From positions 1-16,627 of the forward strand of contig JAOZRJ010000008.1 in assembly GCA_029931885.1 (NCBI GenBank): 16,627 nucleotides of DNA, in the 5' to 3' direction. The position numbers and the translations under genes were made by a program. Numbering within the stretch: position 1 is the stretch's first letter; each line of letters begins with the position of its first letter. Source of the stretch: Candidatus Omnitrophota bacterium (lineage in GTDB: Bacteria; Omnitrophota; Koll11; Zapsychrales; Aceulaceae). Below the pieces are notes generated by a model, which saw nothing but the letters and a program-made list of their open reading frames with translations, had not been told where the DNA came from and ran no database searches. Positions 7,472 through 15,093 of the stretch are shown here, one piece after another.

Positions 7472-7921
7472 TTAACTTACAAAAGCATGTTTTAGTAATC
7501 GTAGACGCTCATACACAATCCATGTTAAATAAGAGAAGATACCAATAAGAAAATTAAAAAAACTTTGCTGCTTGATCATTTTTCCCTTTCGCTCATAAGT
7601 AGCAACGCACCCTAAAATATTTTCTGCTGATATAGGCTGATCTGCGCCCCAGACAGCATCTCCCTTGGTAACCACTTGTTTCAATAAAAAACTCTTTTTT
7701 AAAAGCCTATGAACACAGAAGTCCCCTGCTTGAAAAAAAACAAGAACATCTCCAAATCTTAAATCTTCAAACTTCTTTCTTTCAATAATAACAAAATCAT
7801 CAACTTTTAAAAAAGGACTCATGCTGTCTGAAACAATTTTCAAGCGACACTCTTGTCCTTGTTTCAACTGATCTAAAACCACATCAGCTATCGCAAAACT
7901 ATATTTATCACCTGACAACAT
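7472..7921 (-). CDS. S26 family (signal-peptidase-like) serine protease
   Basis: This 149-residue protein has the S26 signature SDSMSPFL (31-38), with S33 the likely nucleophile. VHRLL (70-74) provides H71 where bacterial LepB has a general-base lysine, so it resembles the ER/SipW (S26B) type with a Ser-His pair. KGDAVWGAD (86-94) is the conserved later box, with D88 a candidate third residue. Unlike normal signal peptidases it has no N-terminal membrane anchor. A single hydrophobic segment lies near the C-terminus (about 121-138), with a basic end. It lies 6 bp after the small Cys-rich peptide and 1 bp before the nucleotidyltransferase gene. Inference: it removes the leader of the matured peptide or processes an exported partner. 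It is shorter than LepB but normal for the small S26 proteins of peptide-maturation cassettes. Confidence 0.8.
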   Translation of the reverse strand: MLSGDKYSFAIADVVLDQLKQGQECRLKIVSDSMSPFLKVDDFVIIERKKFEDLRFGDVLVFFQAGDFCVHRLLKKSFLLKQVVTKGDAVWGADQPISAENILGCVATYERKGKMIKQQSFFNFLIGIFSYLTWIVYERLRLLKHAFVS

Positions 7922-7927
7922 AGCGTC

Positions 7928-8080
7928 TTACCGTGAACGTTTTGAACAAGTCATCTTCATGCAACAAGATCCTGACGGCCCTACCCAATTACTATCACAA
8001 ACAACTGCTAAAGTCTCAATTTGCTTTTCATAAACAATCTTCGGTTTGGTATAAGATTTTTTCTTATTTGCGTCCATCAT
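7928..8080 (-). CDS. Short Cys-containing peptide, candidate RiPP precursor of the radical SAM enzyme
   Basis: A 50-residue ORF (49 if the second of two adjacent ATGs is used) fills the gap between the radical SAM and S26 genes and overlaps the radical SAM end by 17 bp. GAGG at 8087-8090, six bases before the first ATG, can serve as ribosome binding site. The N-terminal half is a charged leader: KKKSYTKPKIVYEKQIETLA at residues 6-25. After it comes a short tail with cysteines at 28, 39, 40 and 45, glycine and serine (GPSGS at 34-38), tryptophan 32, and a basic end KRSR. A leader of the type KPxIxYExxIETLA followed by a small Cys-rich core is how radical-SAM-modified peptides are built. The PqqD-like protein encoded nearby would bind the leader. 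Cysteines or their neighbours are the likely modification sites (thioether, for instance), but this is inference. Confidence 0.75.
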   Translation of the reverse strand: MMDANKKKSYTKPKIVYEKQIETLAVVCDSNWVGPSGSCCMKMTCSKRSR

Positions 8081-9122
8081 TTCCTTCCTCTCTTTGCTCT
8101 ATAATCCCCTGACGAACCTTAGCCAATGTACACTCGTTAGGAGAAGCTCCATAAAGATCTCCCGTCTCCATTAAAGCAAGACCTGGACAACGATCACAAA
8201 AATATGCATACGAACAATCCCGGCACTCAGGCAAATCATCAAATTCCATTTTTTGAATTTCCTCAAAGAATGGCGAGCTTAATATTTCCTTAATCGGAAC
8301 TTCTTTAAGATTACCGCATGGCTTACGTAATGTAACACAAGGATACACTTCTCCTTCCGGCGAAACATATATGGCATTAATCCCTGCAGAACATAACGGC
8401 TTATAATCATGAACCCCACCTTTAATAATATCCTGCGTTACCGACGGCGTTCTTTCTAAAAATGCATGAAGATCTTCTTGGCTCAAACGGTGTTCTAATA
8501 CTTTCTTGTCACCATCAAGTTGAGGAATTACCGTCAACGAATAAATAAACGCAGAACGAATACTTTTTGCAAATGCATCTAAAGCGTTGAATTCATTGAT
8601 GTTTTCCTTCATCAATGTACACTTCACCACAGTGGTGACATTGCGTTCTTTCAAAAGATCAAAAGCCCTACGTGTTTTTGCATAAGAACCAGAAACCCCT
8701 GTAATGTCCTCATGAACCTTAGGATCCATACCATAAAGACTCATCTCAACAGATAATGGTTTAAGCGCAGCAATCTTATCTGCAAGCTTCTCGTCAATCA
8801 AAGTCCCATTCGTAAAAAAACGAATAGCAAACTGCTTTTTACGAGCATAACGTGCGATATCTAAAAAATCTTCACGCACAAAAATTTCACCACCTGTAAA
8901 CGTAATAAACAAGCATCCTAAATCTGCTAATTGATCCAATGCTGCAAATGCCTGATCTGTCGTTATTTCATCAACCTGTTCAGGTCGATGTTGGTAACAA
9001 TGACTACAAGATAAATTACAACGATGTGTAATCTCCCAATCTAATTTTAATGGAATACGCTTATCCAGAGTTTTCTGAATCAATGCATCGTAGCAATCTA
9101 GCTCATGACAAAGGGGACTCAT
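8064..9122 (-). CDS. Radical SAM/SPASM peptide maturase-like enzyme
   Basis: The 352 residues contain the radical SAM cluster motif RCNLSCSHC (C35, C39, C42), the glycine-rich SAM-binding strand FTGGE (75-79), and a C-terminal SPASM region with cysteines at 244, 262, 269, 300, 303, 309, 312 and 331 for auxiliary iron-sulfur clusters. SPASM enzymes of this size modify ribosomal peptides or act in cofactor synthesis (PqqE, AlbA, anSME types). The start codon directly follows the PqqD stop (TAA then ATG), and the stop lies inside the small Cys peptide gene, so PqqD-like chaperone, enzyme and candidate substrate are translated together. Inference: it installs a cross-link or epimer in the 50-residue peptide. 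A heme- or cofactor-type role cannot be excluded. Confidence 0.93.
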   Translation of the reverse strand: MSPLCHELDCYDALIQKTLDKRIPLKLDWEITHRCNLSCSHCYQHRPEQVDEITTDQAFAALDQLADLGCLFITFTGGEIFVREDFLDIARYARKKQFAIRFFTNGTLIDEKLADKIAALKPLSVEMSLYGMDPKVHEDITGVSGSYAKTRRAFDLLKERNVTTVVKCTLMKENINEFNALDAFAKSIRSAFIYSLTVIPQLDGDKKVLEHRLSQEDLHAFLERTPSVTQDIIKGGVHDYKPLCSAGINAIYVSPEGEVYPCVTLRKPCGNLKEVPIKEILSSPFFEEIQKMEFDDLPECRDCSYAYFCDRCPGLALMETGDLYGASPNECTLAKVRQGIIEQREEGNDGRK

Positions 9123-9395
9123 TTAAAATGTCACCATTCCTTTTTCTTGAAGCTCTTCAAAAAATATAACAACATCTCTTTGCGCCTGATCTAAAGAAAC
9201 ATCAAATTCCTGAGTAATAATCTCGGATATATCGTTAATCGTATGTTTTCCGTCAATCAACGGCCAAACACACGAACCTACATCATTTAGCATGCGCACC
9301 AAACCTTCCTGTGGTGTTACAATCACCGCCTCATGATCAATCATACGCGATGCCATATTCTCAGATATTCGAGGGCACGCAGTTAACATAATCAT
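9123..9395 (-). CDS. PqqD-like peptide chaperone
   Basis: Starting at 9395, after GGAGG with a seven-base spacer, the protein has 90 residues. A longer reading from 9440 is open but lacks this signal. The pattern is that of PqqD: PRISE near the start, a strand with HEAVIVTPQEGLVRMLNDVG, the helix CVWPLIDG, then TINDISEIITQEFDV and a final helix ending EELQEKGMV. PqqD proteins and fused PqqD-like domains (RRE) bind the leader of a precursor peptide and hand it to a radical SAM enzyme. The gene overlaps the HprK-like gene by 35 bp upstream, and its stop touches the radical SAM start. It may belong to the subgroup described as HPr-rel-A system PqqD, known from operons with HprK-related kinase A. 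That family assignment is from memory and context. Confidence 0.85.
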   Translation of the reverse strand: MIMLTACPRISENMASRMIDHEAVIVTPQEGLVRMLNDVGSCVWPLIDGKHTINDISEIITQEFDVSLDQAQRDVVIFFEELQEKGMVTF

Positions 9396-10173
9396 CAATA
9401 CACCTCCAAAAAGAATTATCCGGACGAAAATGTAATGCAAAACATGGAATGTCTCGCGCTAAATTCTCTGTTACATGAAAAACTTTATCCACAGCAAATA
9501 ACGAATCCCATGCGCGAGAAATGGTCAACAACTCAAAACTTGCCCGCGCATGAGAAAGCTCTTCTAAAAAAACTTCATTATCTTGTACCAACTTAAATAA
9601 CCCAGCAATCGGATGTGGACCAGTAGCCTCATTCCAATCTTCTTTTCCATAAGGCGTTCCATAGGCCCCAAACTGTCCTTGATCGCATTTAATAGCCACC
9701 AGCTCATCACTTAAAATAAAATGTTCAGAAGAGTTTCTGACTACTGTTGTCTTACCAATTCCCGACGGACCAAAAAAGATATAGGCCTTACCATCTTTTA
9801 CAATACCTGCTGAATGCAGCATAAGACCTCCGCTATGAAAAATTATAGCAGAATAAAAGCTGCGCAAAAAACTCGCCAAAGATTCAAATGGCCAATCCGA
9901 TGAAGTACTAATAACACCCTGTTTTGTGGATAAATCAACATGACCTATAAATTCTTCACAACAGATATGAAAACATCCATCTGCAATAGAAGCTTCTGTC
10001 TGAACAACTGTATCGGATAATGAATCGCTTGCGATCTTAACTACTATAATATAGTCGCAAGGATTTTCTGTTACAAAAGACGAAAAAATCTTTCTGACTT
10101 GCTCTGTAATATTACAATCACAAATCAATCGCGTTGTAACCCCGGCTATTGTTACATGAATATTATTATTCAT
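9361..10173 (-). CDS. HprK-related kinase-like protein (HPr-rel-A system type)
   Basis: This 270-residue protein has the P-loop of the HPr kinase C-terminal family: FFGPSGIGKTTVV (133-145), preceded by GLMLHSAGIV (116-125) with the usual histidine, and followed by ILSDELVAI (153-161), the acidic strand. The later region with GTPYGKEDW (172-180) parallels the HprK substrate strand. The N-terminal 110 residues show only weak sandwich-like strands. HPr kinases phosphorylate a serine in HPr, but HprK-related proteins beside PqqD genes have no known substrate. The start codon overlaps the end of the C25 peptidase gene by 8 bp, so the two are translated from one message. It is shorter than real HprK (about 310 residues). 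Inference: it phosphorylates a peptide or protein of the cassette, or acts as an ATP-driven regulator. Confidence 0.75.
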   Translation of the reverse strand: MNNNIHVTIAGVTTRLICDCNITEQVRKIFSSFVTENPCDYIIVVKIASDSLSDTVVQTEASIADGCFHICCEEFIGHVDLSTKQGVISTSSDWPFESLASFLRSFYSAIIFHSGGLMLHSAGIVKDGKAYIFFGPSGIGKTTVVRNSSEHFILSDELVAIKCDQGQFGAYGTPYGKEDWNEATGPHPIAGLFKLVQDNEVFLEELSHARASFELLTISRAWDSLFAVDKVFHVTENLARDIPCFALHFRPDNSFWRCIDDYVNCVPSNI

Positions 10174-13100
10174 TTCTCAATTCAAGAGCCGGATCGCCTA
10201 AAAGATTAAAAGATTCAATGACATTGCGTCCACCGATACCAGCATTCTCAAAAACTTTTAGTTTAGCCTGAGCTGTAGATGGGCCAATAGTATAATTACC
10301 ATCCACAAAAATACTTTCAAATAATCCTTGATTTAAAAACTGCTGAATTCCAGGATAAGAAATGCCTCCTGGCGCTATTGTTGCGATAGCTCCACCGTTT
10401 GTGGCATAGAGAAGTTCTTCTGCAAAACAATTAAAAATCCCCGATGGAAAAACAAAATATCCACTACCACAAGTCATCATCGGAATAAATGAAAGCCTGT
10501 CAATATTTGTTAAAGATGAAATGTCATCAATCTCAAAAATGTTTTCATGCGCCCACCGCACCACAGAGCTATGCCCAGCATAATTAGTGATAAGCGCTCC
10601 ATCATTTAATGCACCAATAATATCCATCTTGCAAGCTGCCGAACTAGTATAATCATCAAGATAAATTTTGTTCGACATAACATCCGGCGGTAGATAGTCA
10701 GTCAGACTCTCAGAAATATCCACAAAAATGCCATCTAGATTATCGGCAACTAATGTAACATCTTTTTCCCATCCCGCCGAAGACGCTGTTTCATAGCTAA
10801 TAATCTTGTTAACCATCTCTTGCGCCTGAGTAACATTATAAACAGGTAGACGGCCCACAAACATATCCGGCAAGATATCATCTTCACCATCGAGGCAGAC
10901 AAACCAATTATCCGATCCTGTTTCCCCAAAAGCAAGACTGTGCACCATATAAGTCGGAACATAATTCTTTACATCCCACAACTCTAGATCCTGATAGTCA
11001 TAGGTCCCATCTCCCACAAAAAGAACATAGGCGGGCTTAGGGTCTTGCCATTCGCTATACGCATACTGTAAAAACGTCTTGATAGCTTCAGGGCTAAATA
11101 TCCCACCATTAAATTCATCATAAATATCTTGAACTTTAACCGTCATAACGTTTAATCCTTGCGCTGTACGGTGTGCAGCTAAAGGCTGAACAGCAGAATA
11201 AAAATCTTCATGCGTGATAATAATGTAATCGGCTTGATTTTCAGAATTGAACAAATCAGAACCCTCATCTTGTACGACATCTAAAGGACTCTTAAAAGCT
11301 GATTCCTCTAAAACAAGATATTTTTTAGTATTTGCCCTTGAAAACTTATCATGAAAAATAGCCTTGTAAGTTGAACCCTCAGGAACAACATCAACAAGCT
11401 CAATGCGTTTTGGTTTCTTGTGGTTCTTGACAATATAGGCATAAATGTCCTCAGTGTCAAAACCAGAAACTTCATATGCAACTAAGCCCCCTTCTGATTC
11501 ATGAGAAAACTTAAGCTCATCGCTGTTTGCCACAAAGGCCCGAGGATATGACATCTCAAACCAATTAACCAAAATTGAATCAAACTCTACGCCCGTGTCT
11601 CCTGGTGCATCCAAAGTAATGATGTTTGTTCCATCAACAAGATACTCATGCAAAACATCAACGTTAAAGGTGTGATCTTCATTTCCGTACCAAAGCTGGT
11701 CAGAAACAAAATTTCCGTTAACCGAAACCACCACGTGATGATCTGTCTGTTCAAAACCATAAGAAACACCTTGCAAGCTTATCGTTAATATTGCATTTTG
11801 CACATCTGTGCTTAAGTCAGTTACCTCAATCGGAAAATCTAAGACTGTCGGTGCCCAGAGCATATCAAAATAAAACCAATGATCATCAACATGTCCAACG
11901 TCAGGGATGTCCATCCAATAAAGCTCATCAACCTCTTCATGAACCTTTGACATAAAGCTAGTAGGCACTACTCCCGCCTCATACATCCGCCGCGTTTTCA
12001 TCCGAAGACCCTCTTCTCCTTCAAATGTCAACCAATAAACATTTGTCGCACTATAACGTGAATCAAGTGCCTGACCATAAAACTCAATAAAATCTTGATA
12101 ATCAAAGACCCCATCATCTCCACCAATAACATCTATGCGGATTTCTTTGCCTTTATAATACATTTTTATCAAATCAGGATTTAAGGTGACAATATCAATA
12201 CCAGCGTCAATCAATTCCTGTGCGCTAATACGATGCATTCCTTCTTCTTGTACGCTAACTTTATAAGCCGAAGTCCTTGCCAGTTCAAACTGTTGAATCA
12301 TTTTTTCCTTAATCCTTCTTTCCCATCTTCTGGATTTGTAATAATTGCTGAAGGTTCCTTGAAACAATTCTTCAAAAGGATCTGACCCTCCTTGCGGCGG
12401 AACAACTTGAACTTCGACTCCATAATCGATGGTGACAATAACTTTTTTACAAAGCTTTAATTCACTGGTGACTGGATTAAATTGAACTGGATAAATTTTA
12501 AGTTTAGCAACATCTTGTCCACGCATTACCCCCACTGGCTCAACAACAGCTAATTCTCCGACATAAAAGCTATCCTGAAGATAAGCTTCTTCGTCTTTTA
12601 CAAAGCTTTCGCTGACCTCTAAATCAGAAAATCCACCAAGCCCATCTTTTTCAACTTCAAGCGCCGGCACAGGATATAAATTATACCCTAAGAAAACTTC
12701 CTCATCCTCGCTTGTGGCTGTTATAGTCATGTTATTATCAAAAGGAACATTTAAAAGCATACCCTTAACAGGAATTTGCGGCTTACCTTGCTCTTCAGTT
12801 TGTCCATGAGGATAAACAAGTGTAATTTTTTGATAATCCTCACCATCGAACATAATTGTCTCAGTCTCAAATGAATCTGTATTAAGCTCTAAAACCATTC
12901 CTGCATCTGTTGAGGAAAGGATTACAATCCCATCCGTTGATGGCGGCAGAGCAGAATTGTTTTGCGTTGGATCTGTATTCGCACCATATTCTTGTAAATT
13001 AGTAAAATTATCGTTGTCTAAATCAAGCTGTGCGTCTGAAGGATCACTTGCATCAAGCCCATAAAAGTTTTCCCAGTCATCGCTCATACCATCATTATCA

Positions 13101-14554
13101 GCATCTATTCCAGGATGCGATTCAACAGGACCATGAGGTGTTGCCCCTCCATTGTACTCAACATCTTCAAGCTTATAATAATATGTTACCCCGTCGATAA
13201 CATTAGTATCGACATATTCATAATCTTCTCCCATAACAGAATTTCCTAATCCAGGGATAAGAGTATTGTTGATCTTAGAGTACGGGCCATTAAGGTTTTC
13301 ACTTCGGTAAATATTGAATCCAGCATTCTCAATCTCGCTATCTGTGGTCCACTTGACTGCAACCTCGCCGCTGCGGCCAACAGCATCAAAGTTAACAAGA
13401 TCAACAATCGTAACCCCAGGAAGCTGCAAGACCTGCCACTCAATCCAACCCTCCTGACCAGTACGCACACGCTGAATCTGCAAATTTGTTGTTGTTGTTA
13501 ACAATGCCGTCGCAAAAGGCCTTGGATAAGCTCGCCCTGTCGCACTTCCATCACATGTATGACGTTCAAAAACAATTGTATTATTTAGTGTAACCGCAGG
13601 AGATAAAGTCTCATTATGCGTAGCCCAAGTCGTATCAGAGCTATAATCAACCTGACCCCTCTGAGCTACAGCATCCGCACCAAAATTAATCACATACCAT
13701 CGAATCGTATTCGTTGATGAATAATTATCATGCATATAAAAACTGATCTGTGTAGAACTGTCAATATTTCCTGCCATGCCAGAATATTCAATACCATTAG
13801 TGTCTGTTCGAAAATCATATAGCAAAATAGAGGCATCAGTATGGATAGTATCAATAGTTGCCGTTGCGCGGCTTCCTTCAGTATCTCCATTAACAACTGT
13901 CTCCCCAGTTTGAATACTTAAAATTTTGTTCATATCCCAATCAACCACAACCCAATTATAATTAACAGCTGCATTGGTTGAAGCTGCTCGTTGAATTCTT
14001 ACAGTCGTTGCAGCGTTAACATATGCTGTTAAATGTGATTCACTATAAGAGTATCGGTTTCCAGTATCCTGATCATTATCTGCTGTTACAAAAGCGATAC
14101 AATTTGCTGGTGTCACTGTCGCTCCAATCGAAGCACTGGTATCACCATTTCCCGTAGAAAAAGATCCACTGCCACGATAGGCCGTAAATTCATCATCCGT
14201 ACATTCAATGACCTGCCAACTTATCCAAGAGTCTTGTCCCGCGCCATCATAACGGTAAACACGAATCGTTGTTGTATTAAGAAGCTCCCCCCTTACCCAA
14301 TTCTCATCCTCATCAATATGTCTATTACCCTCTCCTGTGCCATAGCTAAAAAGCACAAATGCCTTATTAGTAGCGCTAACCGCTGTGATAGAAATATCCT
14401 GCTGAGCAGATGTGACCTGCGTACGGCCTTGTTGAATCTTGTAGGCCGCCTCAGCATTATTAGCGAAGAGTAAAATTCCGAGCACTATAAAGAGACCCAG
14501 ACAAATTGGCAATATTCTTAATAAAGATACTTGAGTCTTGTGTTTTGAAATCAT
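10166..14554 (-). CDS. Secreted multidomain C25 (gingipain-like) cysteine peptidase
   Basis: The 1462-residue protein has a signal peptide (hydrophobic core 12-31, cleavage likely after AEA at 36). Four related modules of about 80-90 residues follow, each ending in a W-rich strand (SWISWQVIEC at 118, YNWVVVDW at 206, IRWYVINF at 291, WIEWQVLQL at 378). Next come an FN3-like domain (about 381-475) and two calcium loops of the thrombospondin-3/EF type (DADNDGMSDDWE, DLDNDNFTNLQEY, 484-523). After a long central region the peptidase C25 domain begins near 1108. Catalytic residues should be H1328 in NYAGHSSV and C1362 in PMMTCGSG. It ends LLGDPALELRNE with no type IX C-terminal sorting domain. 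AAGGAGAG lies four bases before the ATG. It is first in the operon and overlaps the HprK-like gene by 8 bp. Confidence 0.9.
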   Translation of the reverse strand: MISKHKTQVSLLRILPICLGLFIVLGILLFANNAEAAYKIQQGRTQVTSAQQDISITAVSATNKAFVLFSYGTGEGNRHIDEDENWVRGELLNTTTIRVYRYDGAGQDSWISWQVIECTDDEFTAYRGSGSFSTGNGDTSASIGATVTPANCIAFVTADNDQDTGNRYSYSESHLTAYVNAATTVRIQRAASTNAAVNYNWVVVDWDMNKILSIQTGETVVNGDTEGSRATATIDTIHTDASILLYDFRTDTNGIEYSGMAGNIDSSTQISFYMHDNYSSTNTIRWYVINFGADAVAQRGQVDYSSDTTWATHNETLSPAVTLNNTIVFERHTCDGSATGRAYPRPFATALLTTTTNLQIQRVRTGQEGWIEWQVLQLPGVTIVDLVNFDAVGRSGEVAVKWTTDSEIENAGFNIYRSENLNGPYSKINNTLIPGLGNSVMGEDYEYVDTNVIDGVTYYYKLEDVEYNGGATPHGPVESHPGIDADNDGMSDDWENFYGLDASDPSDAQLDLDNDNFTNLQEYGANTDPTQNNSALPPSTDGIVILSSTDAGMVLELNTDSFETETIMFDGEDYQKITLVYPHGQTEEQGKPQIPVKGMLLNVPFDNNMTITATSEDEEVFLGYNLYPVPALEVEKDGLGGFSDLEVSESFVKDEEAYLQDSFYVGELAVVEPVGVMRGQDVAKLKIYPVQFNPVTSELKLCKKVIVTIDYGVEVQVVPPQGGSDPFEELFQGTFSNYYKSRRWERRIKEKMIQQFELARTSAYKVSVQEEGMHRISAQELIDAGIDIVTLNPDLIKMYYKGKEIRIDVIGGDDGVFDYQDFIEFYGQALDSRYSATNVYWLTFEGEEGLRMKTRRMYEAGVVPTSFMSKVHEEVDELYWMDIPDVGHVDDHWFYFDMLWAPTVLDFPIEVTDLSTDVQNAILTISLQGVSYGFEQTDHHVVVSVNGNFVSDQLWYGNEDHTFNVDVLHEYLVDGTNIITLDAPGDTGVEFDSILVNWFEMSYPRAFVANSDELKFSHESEGGLVAYEVSGFDTEDIYAYIVKNHKKPKRIELVDVVPEGSTYKAIFHDKFSRANTKKYLVLEESAFKSPLDVVQDEGSDLFNSENQADYIIITHEDFYSAVQPLAAHRTAQGLNVMTVKVQDIYDEFNGGIFSPEAIKTFLQYAYSEWQDPKPAYVLFVGDGTYDYQDLELWDVKNYVPTYMVHSLAFGETGSDNWFVCLDGEDDILPDMFVGRLPVYNVTQAQEMVNKIISYETASSAGWEKDVTLVADNLDGIFVDISESLTDYLPPDVMSNKIYLDDYTSSAACKMDIIGALNDGALITNYAGHSSVVRWAHENIFEIDDISSLTNIDRLSFIPMMTCGSGYFVFPSGIFNCFAEELLYATNGGAIATIAPGGISYPGIQQFLNQGLFESIFVDGNYTIGPSTAQAKLKVFENAGIGGRNVIESFNLLGDPALELRNE

Positions 14555-14767
14555 ATTACTCTCCTTAATTTTCGTGGCGTTAAGCCTTGAATATTTTTTA
14601 TAATATCAAGCCTTGCTTCCTTCAAACCTTTTGTATAAAAGGCAACAATATCTTTTAATTTTTTCCTCTCTTGCAATGAAACCTCCATATCCAAGTTCAA
14701 TATAATCAGAATGCGAACCGACAGCCATGATTCTCATTCTTAAAGTTTTCTTATATAAAGTATACAT
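14551..14767 (-). pseudogene. Decayed, frameshifted N-terminal fragment of a PIG-L/LmbE-type deacetylase
   Basis: From ATG at 14767 (or MRI at 14737) the minus strand reads MRIMAVGSHSDYIELGYGG, clearly like the start of PIG-L/LmbE deacetylases (typically MRxLAVGAHPDDxELGCGG). Two of the usual metal-site positions are changed: HPDD became HSDY. The frame stops at 14606 after 53 residues. A single-base shift near the A-rich run at about 14660-14670 would continue as ERKKLKDIVAFYTKGLKEA in the next frame, where family members have their T-x-G strand. That frame ends in a stop overlapping the C25 start (ATGA). The rest of the family, about 200 residues, is gone. An alternative is that the second frame (ATG 14688, 45 residues) is a short leader peptide coupled to the peptidase gene. 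Similarity judged by eye only. Confidence 0.5.
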
Positions 14768-14859
14768 GATAAATATTTATATACACACTAATTTATTAAA
14801 ATTAAAAATAGAAGATTGTAACCCAAAATTATCTGCAAACTATTAAACTATTAAGCTAA

Positions 14860-14904
14860 AAATCTTATTTAAGATTTATACCACGAAAAAATTCCATTAG
14901 TCAA
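14860..14904 (-). promoter_or_regulatory. Promoter of the C25 peptidase/peptide-maturation operon with adjacent dyad
   Basis: On the minus strand TTGACT (14899-14904) and TATAAA (14875-14880) are 18 bases apart, five of six matches in each box. It is the best promoter-like sequence seen in the window. It lies between the tRNA terminator and the operon, so it should start a transcript with a leader of about 310 bases before the C25 ATG. A perfect dyad AAATCTT-N4-AAGATTT (14860-14877) overlaps the -10 box and the start point and might be an operator. Confidence 0.6.
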
Positions 14905-14937
14905 ATATTAGCCGAAGGTGTTTTTGAGCAGAAACAC

Positions 14938-14969
14938 AAAAAGAGCCAATGACCTAAATCATTGACTCT
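14938..14969 (-). terminator. Rho-independent terminator after the initiator tRNA gene
   Basis: AGAGCCAATGA (14942-14952) and TCATTGACTCT (14959-14969) pair with one mismatch around a six-base loop. On the minus strand the stem is followed by TTTT and a T-rich stretch. It ends transcription of the enolase, ftsB and tRNA unit 13 bases after the tRNA 3' end and insulates it from the promoter of the following peptidase operon. Confidence 0.8.
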
Positions 14970-14982
14970 ATTGCTGTTACGT

Positions 14983-15059
<77 letters not shown>

Positions 15060-15093
15060 TTATTTTTAGAAAGAACACTTCAAGCAAAATATC

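Noticed and set aside
9396..9440. Longer N-terminus for the PqqD-like protein (start at 9440, 105 residues)
   Set aside because: The extra 15 residues (hydrophobic, overlapping the HprK-like gene further) are not part of the PqqD pattern, whereas GGAGG sits at the right distance before the ATG at 9395.
14839..14854. Short direct repeat AATAGTTT twice in tandem near the operon leader (minus strand)
   Set aside because: Only two copies of an eight-base AT-rich word; expected by chance in this composition.
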